Assembly (NCBI GenBank): GCA_001599295.1
Contig: BCGN01000004.1
Span: 992,346-1,056,345 of the forward strand
DNA: 64,000 nt
Reading direction: 5' to 3'
From: Sporopachydermia quercuum
Lineage: Eukaryota > Ascomycota > Sporopachydermiomycetes > Sporopachydermiales > Sporopachydermiaceae
Shown: positions 39,868-50,896 of the stretch, piece by piece
How the letters are laid out: each line of letters begins with the position of its first letter
Numbering within the stretch: the first letter of the stretch is position 1
Translations under genes and position numbers: made by a program
Notes under the pieces: model-generated
Databases searched by the model: none
The model's input: only the letters and a program-made list of their open reading frames with translations
Told to the model about the DNA's origin: nothing

Positions 39868-42800
39868 ATGGCGTTGTCAGACTTAGCAACGTTAGGTCTG
39901 GATGTGGAATCTCACCCATTTCTACCACCAGACGTTGAGAGGGAAAGGAAAGAGTTGGATTCTATACCAATTTTTCATCATGTATTGAAAATCAGATCAC
40001 TTATTATTTCAAAAGTTGATATATCATTGAAATACGATCAACTGAGATCCCCGCAGATATATTCATTTCTTGTGAAGCCAATCACCAATGAGCTGAAATC
40101 AAAAGAATATTTCAATAATGGAATAATTTACTCATTGATGGCAAATTTACATCAATTCAATAGAGAGATGTATTTGAATCCAATGATGGAAGGTGTTATG
40201 AATACACGGGCAATGATATGTGAATTCATTGCTATACGACTGATGAAAGAGTTTGAATTCGATAGTTTGGTGAATGCATTAACCTACGATTTCTACCCTT
40301 TAGCTAAAGGCGAGTATAATACTTATGAAGTAATATATCGCTGGCAAAGAGTCAGTGCATTAGAAGTTGCTATCAAAGCAGAAGCAAAACATCTATTGTC
40401 CCATGCTATGGTTGTTCTAATTCTAGAAGAAATATGGAATGGATCTATAATGTTTCAGTCTAGTTTTGATAAGATGCATCGATTGGACTTTGATATTCTA
40501 TTGGAAGCTACAGATAATTCCAACAAAAGTACTTTGAGCAGTAATGTAATGGTCTTGAGTACTGGGAGCAGAGGTCCTGGAATGACTTACAGATACGAAG
40601 ATGCAAGTATATTTAAACTAAGTCGTTTGAGAGTACCAAAATATAGACATATGATCAATACTTTATCGTTTATGATTCTTGTGGTTTTATACCTACTGGT
40701 TCTTTCGCATAAACATAAAAATTTGACAGTGACAGAAATAATCTTTTGGGCATGGAGTTTAGGATTTATTCTTGACGAACTTGTTGGATTCAATGATGCT
40801 GGATTTACCTTATACGTAATATCATTATGGAACTTGTTTGATTTAGTTATATTACTCCTTTTAGTATTATATGCTGCTACCAGAATTTCAAGTTTGTTGA
40901 TATTGCATAAGGAAAACACATCGACAATGCTTTTCTGCCTAATGAAAACTGTTATTCCGTCTATGTATTTTCAAAGGGCACATCAAAGTAATCTCAATGA
41001 TGAGCCAAGTAATAGTGGTGGTGATGATACTATCAAAGCGATTAATGATTTTGCTTTTGACATATTGGCAACTGTTGCTATATTCCTGTTTCCACGTCTG
41101 TTTTCTATTTTTGATCATTATCCATATATTGCTCAACTATTGGTTGCATTCAGACAAATGAGTATTGATCTGGTTGCATTATTAGGCGTTATTGCAGTGT
41201 TTGCCTCGGGATTCTGGGTAGCGTTTACAATGTCATTCGCTCGCAAGATATTTTCTGCTCAACAAGTTGCTTGGGACATGTTAAGAATATTATTTGGTTT
41301 CACTCCTGCTGTGTGGGAAAATTGGGAGATGTATTCACCTTTAGGTAAAGTAATTTTGCTTCTATACCTATTCATAACGCAATTTCTCATTGTTACTATA
41401 CTTATTGCTGTTTTATCGAATTCTTTTGCTAAAATCGCTGCGAATTCTAATGAAGAGTTTAGATTTCTTGTTGCAGTGAATATTGTTACGATGATCAAGT
41501 CTGAATCATCATCGCTTTTCTCATACTACGCTCCTTTGAATATTATCGAGTATGTTGTGAGACCTTTGTATTACGTTTTGCCTATAAAACAGTTTTTGAT
41601 TCTCAACAGAACAATCATCAAAGTTACCCATCTACCGTTTCTTTTAGGGATTTTCATTCATGAAAGATTACATCTCAGATACCTTCGAAAGAACAACTAT
41701 GATACTCTGAAGAACAGAAGTTATTATAGAAGATTAAAAGACACTGAAACCGGAACAGGAACAGGAACAGGAACAGGAGGATATAATGGGAATAAAATAA
41801 TGACAAAAAGAAGCAATGAATATAGGTCCAAGAAAGGGAAAAAGTCTAATAAATCAGATACTAATATTGTTGCATTGAAAAGAGATGAGGATTCAAATAA
41901 GAGTTCCAGTGATTATCAGTTTGCATCAAGCAGGAATGCTCATAAGCTCAACAAACCTACTAGATATACAGAACCTTCTGAACAGCAAAACTATAGAAAA
42001 GCTGCTAATAATGGGCTCAGAGAACCAACTGAAAGACAGCCATTACTTACTCCAATTTTGCCACGAAAGTTATCACATAATACCTTTGCTGGTTCTCTAC
42101 CAAGGCCATCAAATTTCGAACTGTTGGACTCAGTTTTCAGTGATCAGCCTCCTTCAGATAATAGCAAATCAGATAAGAGAACCTTCACAGCTTCTCATGC
42201 TATGGAAAATAGACATTCAACTATGGAGGAAGAAGATTCTTCTCGGTCAAATTCATATTCTAGGCCCAATGAGACTTCTTTTAGACCTTCGTTCTTCAAG
42301 CAAGGATACACGATTCACGAATTAGCTCCACATTCACAATTGAGACGTAAATCTGATCCTGAGATTGTTGTTACTAAGGATAACGATGGTGCGGGGGGTA
42401 TATCGAACAGGTCATCTCGGACTATGACATTGAGTATACTTCCCAAACTGAAGAGAAAAGAAAGTATTATGAAGAAATCTAATAGCAATTCATTGAATAG
42501 TTTGATTCCAGCTAATCCTTCGAATCGACCATATCAAAGCAATACTGTTTCAACAACTTCTAAAACTAGCCTAGGAAAGGATAATGTGTCAATATATGAT
42601 ACCGTGAATAGTATGGACTATTACGAAAGAGCCCTAAGCAACGACACTACAAGAAGCAAGCTTTTGAAATTACTTCGGCCAGGAAGAAGGAAAAGAAGCG
42701 TGGCAACTTTTGGGAATCAAGTGGTTGGAATCCAAGATCTTTTATCATTAATTGGCGGTGATTGTAGCGGCGAGTATAAATCTGATTCTTTGAAGAATCA

Positions 42801-43080
42801 TGAAGATTCCATTGATAACAACAGTAACAGTATCAATGCTGATGATGATGATGATGATGATGACAATGAGAGCAATGATGATAATAATAATCTAATGAAA
42901 GTGACTAGAGAAGATAGAGATATTGACAACAGCTCGATGGAAGACGATAAAGATATACAAATAGAATATGATGATGGGATAGAAGATACAATGGAAGATT
43001 TGCTAGGTAGAATCAACTCATTGGAAAATTCAATGAAACGTGTAGAACAGCTTTTGGGTAAATTGGTGAACTCCAAATAG
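39868..43080 (+). CDS. YVC1: Vacuolar TRP-type cation channel with long C-terminal tail
   Basis: Releases calcium from the vacuole in response to osmotic or mechanical stress. I start it at ATG 39868 (MALSDLATLGLDVESHPFLP); the frame is open to a TTG at 39838. 1070 residues, against about 675 in S. cerevisiae Yvc1. The N-terminal cytosolic part has the fungal signature (NPMMEGVMNTRAMICEFIAIRLM). Membrane segments span about residues 261-517, with the pore region around GFWVAFTMSF ... RILFGFTPAVWENW (446-486). The C-terminal roughly 450 residues are an extra disordered, Ser/Asn-rich tail with a Gly-Thr repeat (near 41752-41780), an Asp run (42841-42864), and a terminal short coiled coil RINSLENSMKRVEQLLGKL. 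The acidic segment may bind calcium (inference). Confidence 0.93.
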   Translation: MALSDLATLGLDVESHPFLPPDVERERKELDSIPIFHHVLKIRSLIISKVDISLKYDQLRSPQIYSFLVKPITNELKSKEYFNNGIIYSLMANLHQFNREMYLNPMMEGVMNTRAMICEFIAIRLMKEFEFDSLVNALTYDFYPLAKGEYNTYEVIYRWQRVSALEVAIKAEAKHLLSHAMVVLILEEIWNGSIMFQSSFDKMHRLDFDILLEATDNSNKSTLSSNVMVLSTGSRGPGMTYRYEDASIFKLSRLRVPKYRHMINTLSFMILVVLYLLVLSHKHKNLTVTEIIFWAWSLGFILDELVGFNDAGFTLYVISLWNLFDLVILLLLVLYAATRISSLLILHKENTSTMLFCLMKTVIPSMYFQRAHQSNLNDEPSNSGGDDTIKAINDFAFDILATVAIFLFPRLFSIFDHYPYIAQLLVAFRQMSIDLVALLGVIAVFASGFWVAFTMSFARKIFSAQQVAWDMLRILFGFTPAVWENWEMYSPLGKVILLLYLFITQFLIVTILIAVLSNSFAKIAANSNEEFRFLVAVNIVTMIKSESSSLFSYYAPLNIIEYVVRPLYYVLPIKQFLILNRTIIKVTHLPFLLGIFIHERLHLRYLRKNNYDTLKNRSYYRRLKDTETGTGTGTGTGGYNGNKIMTKRSNEYRSKKGKKSNKSDTNIVALKRDEDSNKSSSDYQFASSRNAHKLNKPTRYTEPSEQQNYRKAANNGLREPTERQPLLTPILPRKLSHNTFAGSLPRPSNFELLDSVFSDQPPSDNSKSDKRTFTASHAMENRHSTMEEEDSSRSNSYSRPNETSFRPSFFKQGYTIHELAPHSQLRRKSDPEIVVTKDNDGAGGISNRSSRTMTLSILPKLKRKESIMKKSNSNSLNSLIPANPSNRPYQSNTVSTTSKTSLGKDNVSIYDTVNSMDYYERALSNDTTRSKLLKLLRPGRRKRSVATFGNQVVGIQDLLSLIGGDCSGEYKSDSLKNHEDSIDNNSNSINADDDDDDDDNESNDDNNNLMKVTREDRDIDNSSMEDDKDIQIEYDDGIEDTMEDLLGRINSLENSMKRVEQLLGKLVNSK

Positions 43081-43308
43081 ATGAATGTTAATGAATGATA
43101 TACATAAAAAAAAGCAAAACACTATGAATCTGTCGTAAGGAAATATACTCAATGTAGGTATATCAGTAGGTAGTTTAAGACATGTTAAAGAATATTTATT
43201 TTCGATGATAACAAAAACACAACGATTTGATTTCCAACAACCTTTTGCACCGACCAAGACTTGTTGAAAAGAAAATCATTTCAACAAATGCACCTCAAGT
43301 TTAGCTGA

Positions 43309-44497
43309 TTATTTGACAAGGGCAGCAAGAGCCTCCAAAACTTCAACTTCAATAGCAGCTTCGGCAGCGACAGTTTCGTCAGATGATGCTGCATTCTTTT
43401 GAGCTTCTGCCAAGTTTGCCTTCACATATTCAGGAGAGAAGTTGTCTAAGGGGAAAGCTTCAATAGTGGTGATGTTCAAGTGAGAGTTAGGTTGAACGGT
43501 AGCGAAACCACCAGAGACTATACGAAAAAAAAAAAGATAAACTGTTAGTACTTGTTCTGGTGCAGTAAACTATTGATCGATTAGGGATAAACATACTGAA
43601 ATATTGCTTGGTGGTACCAGCGGATTCAATAATTTCAACTAAACCAGGCTTCAATTCTTCAACGGTAGGAACGTGGTTAGCCAAAACACCGAGATCACCA
43701 GAAGCAGCGGGAAGGTTGACTTGTAAACTATTCTATTGTTAGTAAAATTATTGTCCGTGATTCCCTGATAATTCCTGTAGATTCCGTTCAACACATCAAT
43801 ATATCAATTGATCAACCAATCAATCTCCAAGTTTCACCCTGAGAATTTAAATAGTTGGGACACCATATGCTAATGCTAGACTAGAATCTATTTGATCACC
43901 GCTTCCTCATTATTGACTATCTACGTTTCATATTGATTGACAAGTTTGTCTGATATATATTATCGTCATGCATAGCTACTTCTTATTCACAACTGATTCA
44001 TTTCAACTCTTGACTGGACTTACACTTCAGTGTTGGTGTACAATGTCTATAGTTAAATATTAGTAACTCGTTTTCATAACCTTTAACAAACGGGATCATC
44101 ATGCTCTTTAGACGTAGTACGCAACTGATGGATATCATCGCCAATCATAGCAAAACTCAACCGGCATTCAATCTTAATAATTGAAAGTCCTGTTCGCGTC
44201 TGACTACAATTTTCCTATCGCTTTCTCATATTGGTTAACTACCGCATCTCACATATTCTCCAGGGAGAAAACGTCACTTTGATTCACACAAACTTGACAT
44301 AACACCGACCACATCTCAATCCAAAGAACACAAAACAAGTAGTAAATCAAATCAATTCATACATCGTGAGGTAAAGCAAATGACAAAGTAAGCTTGTCGG
44401 CAGCAGCAGCTTCAGCGTAACCTCTTCTCAACACAGTTGAGGCAGCTCTGGTAGAAGCTCTCAATGAGCTAGTAGCAGCATATCTGAACAATGACAT
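43309..44497 (-). CDS. ATP16: ATP synthase F1 delta subunit, four exons including a 23-nt micro-exon
   Basis: Central-stalk subunit of mitochondrial F1F0 ATP synthase (homologous to bacterial epsilon). Exons on the minus strand are 44497-44363, 44046-44024, 43727-43597 and 43517-43309, in phase, giving 165 residues (S. cerevisiae Atp16 is 160). Exon 1 encodes a presequence (MSLFRYAATSSLRASTRAAS) and the core start KLTLSFALPHD. The micro-exon encodes TLYTNTE plus part of a Val codon, exactly filling the gap before LQVNLPAASGDLGVLANHVPTVEEL. Exon 4 starts in YFISGGFATVQPN and ends EVLEALAALVK. Donors are GTATGA, GTAAGT and GTATGT. Introns 1 and 2 (316 and 296 nt) are long for a yeast. The micro-exon is flanked by CTATAG and GTAAGT. 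Confidence 0.92.
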
Positions 44498-45111
44498 CCT
44501 GGTAAAATTTGATAATTTCTTGGCTGATACTATCACAATTCGTTGTTTCCTACAAGTCAAACAAACAAATACTGCTATCCAATCGTTTCCTTTATCATTC
44601 ACTCTTTTCACTTATGTTCAGCATGAGAAAAGGGGTCGATGATTCAATTGTGGACGTTCACTATGAGTTTACTGCTAACAAATGAAAAATGGCCGTATTT
44701 ACACCTTTACACCTATTNTCGAAAACCGTCCAAATTAGGGGGATAGATTTGTACTTATACGGGGGTGAGCCAAGAGATGCGAGTAGGTACAGATGTTTGG
44801 GTTTCAACATCACGTATCATTGCGTGTGAGTGAAAGAAAAGAAACATTTCGGAATATAAGATTGATATTGATTGATACAGAATTATAATGAGTGATAGTT
44901 GTATAACCTAATGAACAACATTGAGGAAGTAAACTTTTTATTTATACTGTATTACACAGAGAATCGAGGATCCGTGGAGCATTATTAGCTGGTTGTGATG
45001 CATTTGAATAAGGAAAAGTCGACAAATAAAGGATCAATGGAGAGTTGAGAATAAATAAGAGAAAGCCGATTATATCGTGGATAATTATATTAGAACCCTT
45101 ATTCTACAATA
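44498..45111. other. Divergent promoter region (ATP16 / MED2-like)
   Basis: About 610 bp with no ORF of its own; one ambiguous base at 44718. ATP16 and the MED2-like gene point away from it. Confidence 0.6.
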
Positions 45112-46242
45112 ATGGCGCCTAGCAATAAATCAGGCGCTTTAAGCACATCTGTATTGGCAGGTAATGCCGAATCTTTGATTATAAATAGGAACAAAGCTAT
45201 TCCCGATGAACTAAACCGAACGTTGGATCAAGTATATGTAGCCATAGGGCGAGCGTTAGATGATATTTCGGTGAACAGATATTCTCACATAGAAGTGCCC
45301 AACCAACCAAAGAATAAACTACAGAGCCAAGTAAATGAGTGCATGGTGAAGTTAAACTCAATATTTGATAGCGTTGAATTCAATCTAGACTTTGTTAAAA
45401 ATGAGGTAAAACTCGACATAAGAAATGCAATATCCAAAGCCAAAGCTGCTGAAAAGGTTCAGGAATCCATTAATACTATAAATACTAATGGACAAAATCA
45501 CCTCAATTTGACAAATAATATTACCAATTCCACAGTTCAACAGAATAAAGATATAAATTTCAAACATACGGAGGCTTTAAGCATAAAACAAGAGAATGAA
45601 GATGGACTGAATGATTATAGAAATCAGCTATATCTTGACGATTTCCAAAGTGATGACTTGCTAGGTTTCAATCCCAGTGAGGATCCATTACTTAATTTCA
45701 ATTCCCCGATTTTCAATAATATGGAAGATCAGTTGAGTGTTGACGCTCTAGAAAACCAGGATCTAAAATCAACCATGAATGACACGTCAGATATCAACGC
45801 TAGCAACGAAAGCAGTGACAGCAAATCATCAACTATAAAAGATGAGGGAAAAATCAGTAGTAATCCTATTTCCCGCACAGATGCCAATAACGATTATCTT
45901 ATAATGTCGCAACCGAACCCCGATACACAAATCATAGTGGACGAAAATGATAATGAAACCGCGCACTCCAACAATGATCTTGAAGACTTATTTGGACCGG
46001 AAGAAGCAGACAGGAAAGATGATGAAACCTTTGCTCTAACGTCGAAGAACGTTGATATGGACAGTAATTTAACTTCTTTTCTACAATCAGGTAGTTTATC
46101 GGCAGGTTTCTTCAATGACCAGAATTTTGACTATGATCCAGGCAATACTAATGATAATGGTGGTAAGAATGAGAACATAGATGAAAATGGGCTTCAAATG
46201 TCAGAATTTGATGACTTTAATTTCATGACGGATAGCTTGTAA
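45112..46242 (+). CDS. Probable Mediator tail subunit 2 (MED2-like)
   Basis: 376 residues. The N-terminal 120 residues are helical: LDQVYVAIGRALDDIS, then LQSQVNECMVKLNSIFDSVEFNLDFVK, and a basic/Ala stretch ISKAKAAEKVQ. This matches the layout of fungal Med2, and of the related TLO proteins, in which such helices contact Med3 in the tail module. The remainder is Asn/Asp/Ser-rich, acidic and disordered, ending in MSEFDDFNFMTDSL, like the acidic-aromatic end of yeast Med2. Similarity is by pattern rather than by strong motif, so I leave the symbol empty. An alternative is another acidic activator or coactivator subunit. Confidence 0.5.
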   Translation: MAPSNKSGALSTSVLAGNAESLIINRNKAIPDELNRTLDQVYVAIGRALDDISVNRYSHIEVPNQPKNKLQSQVNECMVKLNSIFDSVEFNLDFVKNEVKLDIRNAISKAKAAEKVQESINTINTNGQNHLNLTNNITNSTVQQNKDINFKHTEALSIKQENEDGLNDYRNQLYLDDFQSDDLLGFNPSEDPLLNFNSPIFNNMEDQLSVDALENQDLKSTMNDTSDINASNESSDSKSSTIKDEGKISSNPISRTDANNDYLIMSQPNPDTQIIVDENDNETAHSNNDLEDLFGPEEADRKDDETFALTSKNVDMDSNLTSFLQSGSLSAGFFNDQNFDYDPGNTNDNGGKNENIDENGLQMSEFDDFNFMTDSL

Positions 46243-46769
46243 TTTAGTAATAGTAGTTCAATGATAGCTATGAAATCTATCAAAATCGATTGAATGATTT
46301 GTAAGAGAGAGCGCAATCTTTCAGCATGATGAGATTTCATTTACTACTGTTAGTAGAGAATGAATTGATATTGTTCGTGACAAGACAAATGTTGTCCGAT
46401 TCAAAAACAAACTGTATAATATTCGGGCAATATTAACCTAATCTAATAATTATCCGTAAATGACCTCTTTAGTATGTAAAATCAAGGTGAGTAATCACAC
46501 AACAAATAAACAAGTGCATACAACGCAATAGAAACTACATAGCTAACCAATGCAACAAACCTAATAATCAACAACAATAAACACACTCAACAAACAACAA
46601 AGCAATTCGAACAACTTACAAATTAAAGCAAGAAATTAATATTTTCAATGATCACAAAATACACCAACCGTAAGACTTTTTATATATAGACCATGATATC
46701 ACGAATATTCGCATGAATGCCTGACCCAAGCATTTCTAAACTAGCCTCTTTAGGGTCTTTCCTGATATC
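46243..46769. other. Intergenic between MED2-like gene and Argonaute pseudogene
   Basis: 530 bp, strongly A-rich near 46500-46650; convergent 3' ends. Nothing else recognised. Confidence 0.6.
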
Positions 46770-49704
46770 CTAATCACATCCAGCGATATAATGTCTACCT
46801 CTGGTGCATAATAAATCAGCATAGTACGCAGGAGGAACAATTTTTAACTGGGTGGCACGAGAGAAAATATAACATAAGTTATTGGTCAAGCGTTGAATCA
46901 TGTCAGCCGTGGATCCGTTATCATCAGCAAGAACATAATAATGTCCAGGAATACCTGTATCTTTCAATGCCTGTTGGGTTTGTAAATAGAAGTCCCATGC
47001 AGCAACTGACGTAATTCCTTTATCAGTGACAGTACCAGGAATAACATTGTCAAAAGACTGAGCGGCAATAGTTTGTCCCTGTTTATCGGTTACATTATCC
47101 ACTAAAGGATAGAATCTAGTATGATGCCGTTTAACAATAATAACGTAAGTGACTTTGGGGTTAAAATCTTGGATCTGGAGCTTCTTCAAGGCAAAGTCTT
47201 TCAACCCCTTCTTAACTGAAGGAATTTCCTCTTTCATCAGAGTAGGAAATTGCCCTTCAGAGACACCATCACGGTACATAACAACTCTTGAGGGTAATTT
47301 ACCAACTTTTTTATAAAATGTAGCTAAACGCTCTTCAACTAGTAGATCCATATCTGCAATTACTTCTGTACGTGAGTCTTGAATGGCAATTCCACCAGGA
47401 AAATTGTTGAGCTTAGAGTCAACCTAACCAACTACACCAGCGACTGAAGGCATTGGAGATCCAGGACTTGGATGTATAACATCAGCACCAAGAACAAAGA
47501 CTGGAACTCTTTTACTATCATAAAGTAAGTTAGAGTCATTTCCCGATAACACGTGATTGACACCACCAAGCTTCAAGTTAACTTTCATAGAAGCATTTGA
47601 GAAGTATGCACTGTCAAAACTGCTTCCCTTCCTTTTGGTAAATTTACGATAAATAACACAAGAAGATAGGATACCGAATCTCAAATCAACTAGACATTTG
47701 ACTAATCCATATAATAATCTATTTTCTCTAGGTAGTACCACTAGGACATAGGAGCAACGATCCTTTTTAATGGCTTCCAAAGCTCAGATCAAGGATTGCT
47801 CAGTAAAATCGGTGTTTGATTCATAATGAATATCATAAATCTTAGGAGTTCCAAATCTTATACTATGACCTTCTACTTGACGAGTGGAAGCAGCGACCGC
47901 ATCTTGAATTTGGTTGAAGTCCATTCTTGAGTCCAAAATTGGTAGCACAGCAAGTCTTCTGGTAGCTCTTCCTGCTTCTACATATTGTAAACGCATCAAG
48001 TTCCAAGATTCCTTGGATCTTTCTGACCTACCATCTAAGGGTTTTGGTTGATATTCAATAGTGCTGTTCTTGCAATGAACAATAGGTGCATCCAAAATAC
48101 GAGCTGGTACGGTCATGAGTTTGGTTCCCACCCGGGGATTACTTTCGAACCTGAAAACCTTAGTAATGTTTTCTTTTTGAATTAAGCCCGCGTTTTCAGC
48201 AGGAGATCAACAAGTGTAATCCAGCATTGCCTTCGTGTCATAGAATTCGCCAGTGTAAGCTTGTCCCGGGATGACCAAAGCCAATTCAGGAGGTAAGTAA
48301 GTATCACCACCCATATGAATTAATGGTAAATGGGGATACTTCAATCTAAGCTTCCATCTGATATCAAAATATTGAGTAATATTAATAGTTTTACCTTCAA
48401 ATTCAAAAGTCTTTTCGTTAGCACTTTCACGAACAAAATCGGTGATAGATTTTGGTGCGAACTTAGGAATATGAGATCTAGTAAACCGTAATCCTTTGAA
48501 GAAAGATTTAACACTGTAAACCTTTCCGGCGTCAACATCTCGTAAATCAGATCCCAAATAATCAGCCAATAATTCAGCGACAGACATAGGACTTCCATCT
48601 GGGTTATGCGCTTTATAAAATGGTGTTGCTGCAACATTGACATTGATAAGAACTCTATCAAAAGTAGTTCGTACGGATAAGAAGTAACCAGTGCAAAGAT
48701 ACAATCCTTTCTGGAAAGCGGTTTCAGGTTTAGCTTTATCAACAATATAATACTTGTTTCTTCCAATACTGTAAATTTCTGGCCTTTTTGATGTAGAAAA
48801 GCCCAACAAAAAAGCTAAAGCGTTAGTATAAGGAGCAGGGTCGAGGTCGTATTCATTAGGAGATGTCAACTTAACATGATCAATCAAATGATCCATGCCA
48901 TATAATGCTTGAGGAAGGATATCAAGATATAAAGGTTCTGACTTTTTGGCACCTGCTGGTTCTGAAGGTGCTTCAGAAGTTCCTTCCNCCGGCGGATTCA
49001 CTTCTTCCTTGGTTCCTTTCGTCATCATTACTCTTAGACCTTTTATGAGGTCAATTGGCAATTCACGAGCACTATAAATGGTATCGGCATTATTATGAGC
49101 CAAGAACCTAACGAGATCAGAGAAGGGCTTCTTGGTAAATAATTCACCAATCAACCTAGTTTAAGCTTTCTCTTTGTTTGCATTTGAACAGGAAACTCAA
49201 CGAAGTATGTCCAGATTTTTAGTTTCTTAACATCAAAGTTAAGATAATTGGTACCAATTCTCGTTTCAATACCGTCTTTTCCATATCCAGGTCTGAGATG
49301 AATAACGGATGAGGTAATAACCTTTTTGACTTCTTGAATTGCCCCAGTGCTATCAGGAGCAGGAATACTAGTGTCAAAATTAGATCGAAAATCAATTCGT
49401 CGTGGTACAATAGTTGATCCTCCAAAGCCATCAAAGCCACCTCTACTGCCTCTTGTCCTCCTCTAAAATCACCTCTTCCACCTCTTCCAAAGTCGCATCT
49501 TCCATATCTATCCCTACCACCACGTTCACTACGAGGGTAATCACTTTGACCTCTTTCCTCGCGTCTCTGTCTGGGATATCCGGAGATTCCACCTGTTGAA
49601 GGTTAGTTACAAAGGAGTTCAGTTCAATTGCTAATATCAAATCCCGAACAAAAGTTCGGTTCAATTGTTAATAACATACCCCTAGAATTCCTTCTGAATG
49701 ACAT
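46770..49704 (-). pseudogene. AGO1: Argonaute (RNAi effector), disabled by three stops and two frame breaks
   Basis: All parts of a budding-yeast Argonaute can be read. A first exon (49704-49680, MSFRRNSRG) is followed by an intron 49679-49593 (GTATGT, branch TAACTAAC, CAACAG) and an Arg/Gly-rich N-terminus. Then come the N and L1 regions (ALAFLLGFSTSKRPEIY), PAZ (VNVAATPFYK ... YPHLPLIHMGGDTYLPPELALVIPGQ), MID and PIWI. The slicer tetrad is intact: Asp 47481-47483 in LGADVIHP, Glu 47256-47258 in SEGQF, Asp 46992-46994 in WDFYL, and Asp 46815-46817 in YYADLL. Yeast Argonautes such as that of K. polysporus use Asp as fourth residue. Three in-frame stops interrupt a single otherwise continuous frame (TGA 48207, TGA 47784, TAG 47424). 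The frame also changes near 49155-49185 and near 49460-49480. Everything between these lesions remains conserved. Confidence 0.9.
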
Positions 49705-50896
49705 TGCTCTTTAGCAGTGAAAAAAAAGTAATATTGCACAATTCAGATTGTGATACCTGATATTGAGAGTGATAGTTCCAAGTATGCACTCAGTGTAATA
49801 GAAAGCAATGAGTTAACTTGACATGCTTTAATTTCTCCTGAGCAAATCACTTCGTTTATTGGTCGTACACTCGAACACTAGCATAGTTAATACAATCCTA
49901 CTCTTACTAGATATATATCCAACCGAGAATCGTACAAAATGAAGAGACTTAACACTGCGTCTTTCATATTTTTTGCTTACTGTCTTTTCGTTTCTTTCCA
50001 ACCAGCAGAATTGACGGTATCACATTAATGAACAATTGGGCAAATGTAGCAGATCAGAGATGTATACCTTATGTTTACGGGAACTTATCTCAATTAGGCT
50101 ACTTTACGGGTTCTTTATATCAGTTGGATTTACCTGAACTGTAAGGAGATGCAATGATGATCAATTGATCAGTTATGGCAGCGAGGAGGTAGTTAATGCC
50201 TATTGTAGAAATAAGGAAGAGATGTAATGATATGCATAAGTCTCGGCGCATAATAACCATTGACGTTGTATGGGTTGATAGGTAGGTGTGATAAAGGAAG
50301 AAACCATTAGAAAGATAGTAAGCAGTGATATAAAACATACATCTGCCTGTATAAACATAAAAAAAGCACCTCCCAGTTTCGATAGCCGCTTACAGAACAA
50401 GTTATACGAAGGGTGGGAAAACTAATTACCTACGAATCAAGAAACTTAAGGGCATATTTTCTTCCATCTTTGAATTAGCATCAAAATGTGTTGAGATGTG
50501 GTACTTTACTTTGCTTTTCAGACAATAAAAGTAAAATCAAAGTGATGTTGAGTCCTTTCACATGCTTTTCCATATATTGGACACAATACTAATGATTTCA
50601 AAATACAAAATCTGATAACGGATTTGTATTAAGAAATTACCTGTTTTGAATTTACTTTTACAATCATGATTGTATTCCAACCACTCGAACCATGGATCTG
50701 TTAAAATAAATTATTGTAGCTAGTGATATGTTCTAGTTTACCTTTGACCTATACTTACTAGTAAACGAGGAGTTGGATGATATTAGAAAATATTGGGCTG
50801 GGGAATGCTATTGAGTTCTAAAGGTTATAAATTAAAGAAGAATTGAAGCTTTCACTTTAGACCTCGAAAGATAGAAGTTAACGTAGGAAAAGAGAT
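49705..50896. other. Divergent intergenic region, no gene recognised
   Basis: 1.2 kb between the Argonaute start and the secreted Cys-rich protein gene. Open frames on the minus strand at 50120-50400 have no recognisable features. Confidence 0.55.
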
